47,245 nucleotides of DNA from Bacteriovoracaceae bacterium UBA6144 (GTDB taxonomy: Bacteria; Bdellovibrionota; Bacteriovoracia; Bacteriovoracales; Bacteriovoracaceae), in assembly GCA_002435705.1 (NCBI GenBank), contig DIVA01000081.1, forward strand, positions 1 to 47,245, read 5' to 3'. Shown piece after piece: positions 41,677 to 47,245 of this stretch (position 1 is the first letter of the stretch; every line of letters begins with the position of its first letter). The notes under the pieces were generated by a model, which had not been told where the DNA came from, did no database searches, and was given only the letters and a program-made list of their open reading frames with translations. The translations under genes were made by a program, and so were the position numbers.

Positions 41677-42491
41677 ATTAGTTGCTCCATGAAAGGCTTG
41701 AGGGACTGAAACTGGTCTTCAAGTTTATGCTCTAGAACGAGTGGGAAACTTCCATCGATGTGCCCGCTAAACTGCTGGCGAACAGACTCTTCAAGTTTTA
41801 CTTTTTCAAGAATGGCAGCCGGCAGGTCTTGAATTTTCTCTGCCCAAATAGAAAGGAGCTGGTTGAGAAAAACTTTGCAAGGAATCGGCGCTAATGTCTG
41901 GATAGATTCCTTGAGTTCAATAGCTTCTTGTAGAGAGAGTTCTGTGGGAAGGCTAATAATCCTGACACAGGTATGATTTGGGTCGTAGAGTTTTTTGATC
42001 ATTTTATTTGTGTCTTCGAACACCAGACCCGATTGAAAAATTTCTCTGAAGTTTTTAGTCGCTTCAAGCATGGTAAGAGCATGGCCTGAGGCTGGAGCAT
42101 CAAGGATGAGAATTTTTTTATCCTGGCTCTCGTGAATAATCTCAAGCATCTTTCCCATGCTGATCAAGTAGCCAAATCCTGGGAGCATATTAACGAGAGC
42201 TCTAAAGTAAGCTGATTTAACAACCCATTGGGCAATGGTTTTTGAGCCTAGTTTCTTTTGTATGTAGCCTTGAGCACAGTCTTCTAGTTCTAGAAAAAGC
42301 TGTGGCACAGATAAAGCATTTTGAGCTGGCTTTTGAGCAGATGCTTCACCCAGTTTTTGCTGAGAAAGACTGACATAAAGGACATCATTTTTTTGTTCAT
42401 GCAGATATTGAGCAAAAAGAAGGGCTGCAGTTGTCTTACCAACACCACCCTTGCCAGTGAAAATATAGAAATTTTTAAGTAAGTGACTCAT
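41673..42491 (-). CDS. ArsA/Get3-like ATPase, subunit 2
   Basis: This 272-residue ATPase has the full deviant Walker A GKGGVGKTT (residues 13-21, signature Lys14) and switch II DAPASGHALTMLE. It is shorter than its neighbour, and the switch I Asp region (YVSLSQQKLGEA) lacks the usual D-P-A. So each of the two subunits carries one departure from the ArsA/Get3 consensus. The AAGGAG ribosome site sits inside a small inverted repeat (42497-42510) that also covers the stop of the upstream beta-barrel gene, which favours coupled translation. Confidence 0.85.
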   Translation of the reverse strand: MSHLLKNFYIFTGKGGVGKTTAALLFAQYLHEQKNDVLYVSLSQQKLGEASAQKPAQNALSVPQLFLELEDCAQGYIQKKLGSKTIAQWVVKSAYFRALVNMLPGFGYLISMGKMLEIIHESQDKKILILDAPASGHALTMLEATKNFREIFQSGLVFEDTNKMIKKLYDPNHTCVRIISLPTELSLQEAIELKESIQTLAPIPCKVFLNQLLSIWAEKIQDLPAAILEKVKLEESVRQQFSGHIDGSFPLVLEHKLEDQFQSLKPFMEQLI

Positions 42492-42496
42492 GCCCG

Positions 42497-42510
42497 CTCC
42501 TTAAAAGGAG
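42497..42510 (-). promoter_or_regulatory. Inverted repeat covering the ribosome site of an ATPase gene
   Basis: CTCCTT-AA-AAGGAG pairs the AAGGAG ribosome site of the 272-residue ATPase gene with a copy of its complement in the last codons of the beta-barrel gene. A ribosome reaching the barrel stop (42501-42503) would open it, so translation of the ATPase would follow translation of the barrel protein. Confidence 0.4.
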
Positions 42511-43220
42511 TAGGCAAGAGTGAGTAGAAGTTTGAAGTAGTAGCCTTTCACATCCGGTTGATTGTCTTGGCGAGTGCTAAAGGGCCAATGCAACTGACCG
42601 AGTGTTCCGACGGTCCATTCATCATTAAGGCGAAGATCAACTCCACCACCGACGTTTAAACCAAAAGCTAGTTTTTGCTCACTCCACTGAGTTCCACCTT
42701 CAAGGTTTCTTTTCACTCGTGGGGCGTAGAATCCAAGTCCACCAAGAATGTAGGGTGAGAAATTATCAAACTCGAACATCCGGCTCTTGATCGACGAAGT
42801 GAGGGCCATGAGTTTTGTTCTTTCATTTTTGTCTTCATGTTCGCTCATGTGAGCATTAACTACGACATCAAAGGAGTAGCTCGCAGCATATGCGTAGATC
42901 AAATCCATGGTGATTTTGTTTTCGCCGTATTTTGAGAGATCTCCCAGCAGAAAGGTTTGCCCGAGTCCTACTCCAAACGAGTGCTGTTGAACTTTTCTTG
43001 ATGCCGGTGTGGAATTTTGTTGAGCCCTTATAGGCTGAGTTTCAGCTTTTTCAGTTGAGTGAGTCACAGACTGACTTTTCTCTGGGCTTTCGTCCTTAAA
43101 CTCATCTTTAGTTGAAGGAGTTTCAACCTTTGAAGCGAAAGGCTTGGTTTGAGCAAAAGAGACTTGTACAAATAAAAAAGTCGCCGACAAAGCGGCGACT
43201 TTCAGAATTAAATTCCTCAT
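42501..43220 (-). CDS. Outer-membrane beta-barrel protein
   Basis: The product is 239 residues with a signal peptide (MRNLILKVAALSATFLFVQV to about SFAQ). A disordered Lys/Glu/Ser/Thr-rich stretch (about 25-78) is followed by roughly eight amphipathic strands with Gly/aromatic alternation (SFGVGLGQTFLLGD, YILGGLGFYAPRV, LAFGLNVGGGVDLRLND). It ends in YSF, the terminal aromatic of outer-membrane barrels. Size suits an OmpW/OmpA-like eight-stranded barrel. It lies between the PhaR-like gene (10 bp) and the ATPase pair, an unusual place for an envelope protein. Function unknown. Confidence 0.8.
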   Translation of the reverse strand: MRNLILKVAALSATFLFVQVSFAQTKPFASKVETPSTKDEFKDESPEKSQSVTHSTEKAETQPIRAQQNSTPASRKVQQHSFGVGLGQTFLLGDLSKYGENKITMDLIYAYAASYSFDVVVNAHMSEHEDKNERTKLMALTSSIKSRMFEFDNFSPYILGGLGFYAPRVKRNLEGGTQWSEQKLAFGLNVGGGVDLRLNDEWTVGTLGQLHWPFSTRQDNQPDVKGYYFKLLLTLAYSF

Positions 43221-43230
43221 GAAGAGGATA

Positions 43231-43629
43231 TTAGTTCAAAGTAGTTGTGTTCTCAATAGAAGAAGTCATTGTGTTAACAAATGGTTTGAATTCTTCAGCT
43301 ACAACAGCTTCAACTGGAGCAGAAGTAACTTCCATTCCAAGCTTAGCTTCTAGCATTTTGATATAACCAGTAAGAGTACCTTCCTCAGAGCGGATCACGC
43401 GCTTAAGAAGCTCTGTGTCGCCTGGCTTAAGAGCCTTACGCTCTTGGTCAAACAACAATTGGATTTGAGTCATATACGTGATGTCGTTTTTCGACTTGTT
43501 ATCGATCACTTGGATTTCGTGACCTTCACGGATGATTTGTGCAATTTCTTCTAGGGTCACGTAGCAAGACTGGAACGTGTCATAGAGTTTGCGGTTCTGG
43601 TAGCGCTTGATGATGCGAACTTCTTTCAT
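43231..43629 (-). CDS. PhaR N-terminal-domain protein
   Basis: The 132-residue protein starts with the PHB/PHA accumulation regulator DNA-binding domain: RIIKRYQNRKLYDTFQSCYV, TLEEIAQIIREGHEIQVIDN, then DITYMTQIQLL. In other bacteria PhaR binds both phasin promoters and polyhydroxybutyrate granules. No PHB synthase or phasin gene is in the window. The C-terminal 45 residues are Ala/Val/Glu/Thr-rich and unlike PhaR, so granule binding is doubtful. It heads the six-gene operon and may regulate it. AGGGGA precedes ATG 43629. Confidence 0.85.
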   Translation of the reverse strand: MKEVRIIKRYQNRKLYDTFQSCYVTLEEIAQIIREGHEIQVIDNKSKNDITYMTQIQLLFDQERKALKPGDTELLKRVIRSEEGTLTGYIKMLEAKLGMEVTSAPVEAVVAEEFKPFVNTMTSSIENTTTLN

Positions 43630-44049
43630 GTCGATTCCCCTATCTAAGTTTTGGTTTCCTACCTGCCGTAAAGACCGAGGTAATATTGTAAATAACTAGT
43701 GTTTTGGCCAGAGCCTTTCGATCAGCTTTAACAACAAGCATCTAAATATATTCGCAAGATTAATGCGAAGCTAAGAGCTGAAGTCGAACAGTCAAATGGC
43801 TAAGTCGAGGGCATAGATACTAAACGCGTCGGAACTAAGTCAACCCACTCCGTCAAAAAAAATAATCTTTATGAAGAAGTTCAATAACATGGGAAATATT
43901 TTCCCAATGATTTACGCAATTTAAAGTACTTAGGTCGCTTTGGAAGGAGAAATCAGCTTCAGTGCGAACTCTTAAAATTTAAGCGTCATAGGACCGATAG
44001 GTCATCAGACGAGGTCACGGATTGGCCTTTGGTCCTCTAAGGAACATGA
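43630..44049. other. 420-bp divergent intergenic region with several dyads
   Basis: This is the only gap above 300 bp. I see no ORF with a ribosome site and no recognisable RNA family. It holds a possible leftward -10 (TACAAT, complement of 43685-43690), a stem TTCGCA/TGCGAA (43751-43769), a direct repeat CTAAGTC (near 43800 and 43834), and a perfect dyad TGGGAAA-TAT-TTTCCCA (43890-43906). Near the TPR gene two stems exclude each other: GACC-GATA-GGTC (43992-44003) or AGGACC (43990-43995) with GGTCCT (44031-44036). A long regulated leader or a small RNA is possible. Confidence 0.5.
43890..43906. promoter_or_regulatory. Perfect 17-bp dyad in the divergent region
   Basis: TGGGAAA-TAT-TTTCCCA has 7-base perfect arms and a 3-base centre. 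It lies about 145 bases before the TPR lipoprotein gene and 260 before the PhaR-like gene. A symmetric protein-binding site is the simplest reading; the PhaR-like protein is one candidate. Confidence 0.4.
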
Positions 44050-45897
44050 ATGAATCACGCTTTTTCGCTTTTGCTTCTCACTTTCATTTTTATTTCTGGC
44101 TGTGCTCATCAGTCTCAGAGAATTGAGCTGACAGCTGAGCAGAAAGACCAAGTGAATCGAGAAGCTTTGGCCCTGGCCAGTGAGCGTTTAGAAAAGATGG
44201 TTGAGGCAGCACTTAAAAATGGTGCAGAAGACCAGCAGTATTTGGCGACAAATCTTTTTCTTAAGGGAAACTCAGCCTTAATGGAGGGTGACTTTGTTAC
44301 AGGCTCCATGCTCTTTAGTCATTTGGTGAAGTTAACCGATGATCCATTTGTGCATAAGAAATATGCTGTTGCTTTGATTAGGATCGGAGAGTTTGAGCCT
44401 GCTGCTAAAGTCCTGAGCGATTTAAATCAAAAGCTCAAAGGCTCTGATGAAAGTGTGACTCTTATTCTGGCAGGGGTTTATGCGGGTCTTGAGAAGACCA
44501 GTGAGGCACAGAAAATTTATCGTCAAATTCTGGTGCAAAACCCCAAGCAAGAAGATGCCTGTATTTTTCTGGGAAAATCTCTCGCTTTAGAAAAAAAATG
44601 GAATGAAGCTCGTAGCCACTTGCAGCTCTGCCAGTCTCGTCATCCACAGAAAGGTATTTTTACCTACTACCTAGGTAAGATGAGTGTTGAGCAGGGACGT
44701 ATTCCTGAGGCTATCAAGTTTTTTGAGGAGTCTCATCGCCGTGAGCCCGCATCGACTCAGACAACCGCTGCACTTGGGATCCTCTATGAACAAAAAGAGC
44801 AGTTTGATAAGTCGATTAAGATCTACAAAGAGCATTTAGCTGCTAATCCGAATGATGTTTCGATTTTATCACGGATGGTACAGGTCCTTTTCATGAAGGA
44901 AAAATTTGAGGAAGTCATTCCTTATGCTGAGAAGCTAGTGGATCTTGATCCAGAAGATCTCAATATTAAAGTTCGCCTAGGTATTCTCTATACCGATTCT
45001 AAGGAATACGACAAGGCCGTCTCTGTTTTTAAAGAAATTCTTCAGCACGCTCCCGAATCAGACAAGATACTTTATTACCTAGGCGCGATTCATCAGGAGC
45101 AAAAGAAGTTTGAAGCGGCGATAGATTATTTCACGCAAATCCCAGCTTCGAGTGGGCTCTACCAAGATTCAAGTTTTCAAACGGCAACAATGCTAAGTCA
45201 TTTGGCACAAGTCGATTTCTTTGAAAAAGAACAGAACTCTCAAACGGGAGAAAAATTTGTAAGTTTTACTCAGAAGAAACTCACCGAGTTTCCGGACTTG
45301 AAGGTGGAGCTAAGCGTCCTCTTGGCCGGTTACTTTGAGGCCATTGAAGAAGATCAGAAAGCGATTGATGTTCTTAAGGCTGTTGTGAAGGAAAAAAACT
45401 TCGTCATTCAGCACCAGTATTACCTGGCAGGATTGTACGAGAAGGTGAGTGATTATGAGTCTTCAACATCGATGATTATGGAGATGATTGAGAAAGACCC
45501 CAAAAATGCTCATGCTTGGAATTTTATCGGATACTCGATGCTGGAGCGTGGAGTGGAGCCAGCTGAAGCCCTTCCTTACATAGAGAAAGCGATCCAGCTC
45601 TCTCCGGATGATGGTTATATTCGTGATTCTCTTGGTTGGTATTATTTTAAAACTGGGCGGATGAAAGAAGCGCTCAAAGAGCTCAATCACGCGTTTGCAA
45701 AAGTACCCGATGATGTGGTGATTGCGAAACATCTCGCCATTATCCATAAAGATATGCAGAATTTTTCTCAGGCCCGCCGCTTTCTTAATCATGCTTTAAA
45801 AAATGCACGCCTGATGAGTGAGAAAAGAGAGATTAGTTCAGTTATGGAAGCGATCGAAAAAAATCGTGTCCCTGCCTCAGCTGCTCAAAACGACTAA
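44050..45897 (+). CDS. TPR-repeat lipoprotein
   Basis: The product is 615 residues. The signal sequence MNHAFSLLLLTFIFISGC ends in a lipobox (ISGC), so it is lipid-anchored. About a dozen TPR units run from residue 60 to 600 (for example AEQGR-like IPEAIKFFEESHRREPAST, FDKSIKIYKEHLAANPND, YDKAVSVFKEILQHAPES, KEALKELNHAFAKVPDD). TPR solenoids scaffold protein complexes, often in envelope assembly, secretion or motility machines. ATG 44050 has AAGGA six bases upstream. Another lipoprotein gene follows after 44 bp. The partner complex is not evident. Confidence 0.88.
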   Translation: MNHAFSLLLLTFIFISGCAHQSQRIELTAEQKDQVNREALALASERLEKMVEAALKNGAEDQQYLATNLFLKGNSALMEGDFVTGSMLFSHLVKLTDDPFVHKKYAVALIRIGEFEPAAKVLSDLNQKLKGSDESVTLILAGVYAGLEKTSEAQKIYRQILVQNPKQEDACIFLGKSLALEKKWNEARSHLQLCQSRHPQKGIFTYYLGKMSVEQGRIPEAIKFFEESHRREPASTQTTAALGILYEQKEQFDKSIKIYKEHLAANPNDVSILSRMVQVLFMKEKFEEVIPYAEKLVDLDPEDLNIKVRLGILYTDSKEYDKAVSVFKEILQHAPESDKILYYLGAIHQEQKKFEAAIDYFTQIPASSGLYQDSSFQTATMLSHLAQVDFFEKEQNSQTGEKFVSFTQKKLTEFPDLKVELSVLLAGYFEAIEEDQKAIDVLKAVVKEKNFVIQHQYYLAGLYEKVSDYESSTSMIMEMIEKDPKNAHAWNFIGYSMLERGVEPAEALPYIEKAIQLSPDDGYIRDSLGWYYFKTGRMKEALKELNHAFAKVPDDVVIAKHLAIIHKDMQNFSQARRFLNHALKNARLMSEKREISSVMEAIEKNRVPASAAQND

Positions 45898-45916
45898 ACT
45901 CACTTGCCTAACACAC

Positions 45917-45943
45917 ATAAAGCATCTGATGATGATGCTTTAT
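45917..45943 (+). promoter_or_regulatory. Hairpin enclosing the start codon of the next lipoprotein gene
   Basis: ATAAAGCATC and GATGCTTTAT are perfect 10-base arms around a 7-base loop. The 3' arm ends inside the ATG at 45942-45944, and no ribosome site precedes that ATG. The folded RNA would hide the start codon, and it lies only 20 bases after the upstream stop, so termination of the TPR gene could open it. There is no T-run after it, so a terminator is less likely. Confidence 0.5.
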
Positions 45944-46598
45944 GAAACTTCTTTTTCTCTTGTGCCTGTTCGGTTGCGCTCACCGCTTGCAAACTTCGCA
46001 AGCCTCTTGGTTTGAGCTCTGGAGTAAGGTCAATTTTTCAGGAACAGGAAAAACACGCCTTGAAGTCCCGCCCCAGTCTTGGACTGCCTCATTTGAAAGT
46101 GGTTTTGAGGCCAATAGTTGGCAGATGTCTTTAAGAATTCCCACTCAGGGAGAAGTCTTATTTAGCTTTCCTGGTCTCACTCAATCTGCCATGAGTCCTG
46201 TAGACCACAATGATTTTAGAGGGGAAGTGCTATCCGCACTGCGCGAGGCTTCACAACAGAGAAAACTTAATTACCCAACCCTCGGTCAGGACTTTTTGCA
46301 GGTCGTCCATCATGTTATGAGGTGGTCCTATAGCAAGGAGTTAGGACTTGATGCGTCGTGTGTCGAGAAAAAAACTCATCTCTTTGAATGCCGGAGAGAT
46401 CATTTAACTTCAATTTGGCACTGGGACTCTTTTAAGCAGGAGTTTGTCGGAACTTTTGCATTGCGTGGAGAATATCGAATAAAGATTTTTTTTCGTAACC
46501 TTACTGATTCTGTCTTCAAACGAGCGACCTTTGAAGTCTCCCGCTCGAGTAGCGCTATTCAAGATATAGAGTTGAGACAAGATATTTTCTTTCGTTAA
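45942..46598 (+). CDS. Small lipoprotein of unknown function
   Basis: The product is 218 residues. MKLLFLLCLFGC is a very short lipoprotein signal with lipobox LFGC, followed by AHRLQTSQ. The mature protein begins with strand-like sequence (WFELWSKVNFSGTGKTRLEV, SWTASFESGF, SWQMSLRIPTQGEVLFSF) that faintly recalls LolB/DUF4292-type lipoproteins, whose genes can follow TPR-protein genes; I would not name it on that. ATG 45942 lies in a hairpin without a ribosome site, and the lipobox 11 codons on leaves no better start. Confidence 0.65.
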   Translation: MKLLFLLCLFGCAHRLQTSQASWFELWSKVNFSGTGKTRLEVPPQSWTASFESGFEANSWQMSLRIPTQGEVLFSFPGLTQSAMSPVDHNDFRGEVLSALREASQQRKLNYPTLGQDFLQVVHHVMRWSYSKELGLDASCVEKKTHLFECRRDHLTSIWHWDSFKQEFVGTFALRGEYRIKIFFRNLTDSVFKRATFEVSRSSSAIQDIELRQDIFFR

Positions 46599-46619
46599 GT
46601 GACGATAATTTCCTGCGTT

Positions 46620-46670
46620 AGAAGTGGTGAGGGTCAAATTGCACCTCTTGTCGCAGTCAACTTCTTTTTA
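46620..46670 (+). terminator. Possible terminator after the lipoprotein gene
   Basis: AGAAGT (46620-46625) and ACTTCT (46660-46665) can pair, with an inner GGTG/CACC pairing, and a TTTTTA run follows. The large loop makes it weak, but the position between the lipoprotein stop (46598) and the next gene (46746) is right. Confidence 0.35.
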
Positions 46671-46745
46671 TAGTCAGTATGATTAATAAGCTTCTACAAT
46701 AAGCTGATTTTTTTAATAGGTAGTTGAATGACGAGGAGTACAGCG

Positions 46746-47245
46746 ATGCTAAAGCGCCTAACGATAATTTTGTCTCTGTTATTAGTTGTTTTGAGTTGTA
46801 CAAGAGAGCAGAACTATAATGAAAAAGTTCTGAATCTCATTAGCTCACAAAAAATTAAAGGTTTCGACCCGATTTTTGCTGCTGACATGTACGCATCCAA
46901 TGAAATTGGTAAGATCTATGAAGGTCTACTCGAGTTTCACTACCTCAAGCGTCCTTATGTCCTGACTCCAAACCTTGCAGAGTCTATGCCAGAGGTTTCT
47001 AAAGATGGACTGACCTATACGTTCAAAATTAAAAAAGGCGTCCTCTTTCACGACTCAAAAGTTTTCCCAAACGGCAAAGGTCGTGAACTCAAGGCTTCTG
47101 ACTTTGTCTATTCGCTTCAGCGCATGGCCGACCCCAAGCTCCAATCCACAGGCTGGTGGTTGTTAGACGGAAAAATTGCAGGTCTAAATGAGTGGCGCGA
47201 CAAGTACGCCTCTGCTGAGAAAGTTAATTATGATGAAGTGATCCC
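46746..47245 (+). CDS. Peptide ABC transporter substrate-binding lipoprotein (partial)
   Basis: This gene runs off the right edge; 166 codons are visible. The signal sequence (MLKRLTIILSLLLVVLSC) ends in a lipobox at Cys18. The mature part shows the family 5 solute-binding (OppA/DppA) pattern: KGFDPIFAADMYASNEIGKI, YEGLLEF, TPNLAESMPEVSKDGLTYTF, KIKKGVLFHDS, and ELKASDFVYSLQRMADPK. These proteins capture oligopeptides for an ABC permease, which is not in the window. A ribosome site (GAGGAG, about 46733-46738) precedes ATG 46746. Together with the secreted peptidases it suggests peptide feeding. Confidence 0.9.
   Translation, partial: MLKRLTIILSLLLVVLSCTREQNYNEKVLNLISSQKIKGFDPIFAADMYASNEIGKIYEGLLEFHYLKRPYVLTPNLAESMPEVSKDGLTYTFKIKKGVLFHDSKVFPNGKGRELKASDFVYSLQRMADPKLQSTGWWLLDGKIAGLNEWRDKYASAEKVNYDEVI

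Noticed and set aside
40624..42491. Arsenic resistance operon
   Set aside because: ArsA-like ATPases are present but no ArsB, ArsC, ArsR or ArsD gene is nearby, and one subunit lacks the signature Lys.
1..47245. tRNA, rRNA, prophage or insertion-sequence elements
   Set aside because: No cloverleaf-like segments, no rRNA-like stretch, no integrase or transposase, and no terminal repeats were seen by eye; a tRNAscan or Rfam search would be needed to exclude small RNAs.

Overview
The window is a compact, gene-dense bacterial chromosome segment with no rRNA, tRNA, CRISPR array, phage or insertion-sequence gene that I can recognise. The gene content (many small exported Cys-containing proteins and lipoproteins, secreted proteases and a secreted nuclease, a SUV3-type RNA helicase, a PhaR-like N-terminal domain protein, the proteobacterial single-domain GshA type, several signalling proteins) fits the Bdellovibrionota, perhaps the Bacteriovoracales. 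That placement is inferred from gene content alone, not from alignment.

Layout, left to right. 1-3451: 3' end of tyrS, a LysR regulator, an exported protein, deoC and a GST-like protein. 3553-7463: four exported proteins or lipoproteins of unknown function, ending in a clear terminator. 7575-13256: acyl-CoA dehydrogenase, a likely PD-(D/E)XK nuclease-fold protein, an RlmL-type rRNA methyltransferase, ahcY and rpiB. 13234-15012: a large exported protein with an 18-bp tandem repeat. 15197-20532: four tightly coupled genes (DtxR-like regulator, nucleotide-transporter-like membrane protein, M3 oligopeptidase, sensor kinase). 20511-22908: secreted DRGH nuclease plus lipoprotein 5'-nucleotidase, a plausible nucleic-acid scavenging pair. 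23008-26043: feoAB and a trypsin-like protease. 26079-27837: flavin oxidoreductase, hot-dog protein and small lipoprotein. 27985-33846: secreted M28 aminopeptidase, SUV3-like helicase, and a DUF455 ferritin-like/ATP-grasp pair. 33823-38263: class II aldolase family protein, an acidic single-pass membrane protein, an HD-GYP protein, a degenerate SpoIIE-like protein and a periplasmic protein. 38260-43629: a six-gene leftward operon (PhaR-like, beta-barrel, two ArsA/Get3-like ATPases, gshA, a cystathionine gamma-lyase/synthase). 44050 to the end: TPR lipoprotein, another lipoprotein and the 5' part of a peptide-binding lipoprotein.

The themes are secreted breakdown of macromolecules (proteases, aminopeptidase, nuclease, nucleotidase, peptide uptake), ferrous iron uptake, and sulphur/thiol metabolism (AhcY, cystathionine enzyme, GshA). 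The most striking large-scale feature is the organisation: of nine convergent gene pairs, eight overlap at their 3' ends by 4-24 bp. Three of these share a self-complementary stop tetranucleotide (TTAA or CTAG). The ninth pair is separated by a UUCG-capped hairpin. Many same-strand neighbours also overlap (ATGA, GTGA, TTGA, TAATG).

The best candidates for undescribed biology are the DUF455/ATP-grasp pair (32042-33846), the asymmetric ArsA-like ATPase pair with its outer-membrane and PhaR-like partners (40624-43629), and the degenerate SpoIIE-like protein facing an HD-GYP protein (35679-37674).
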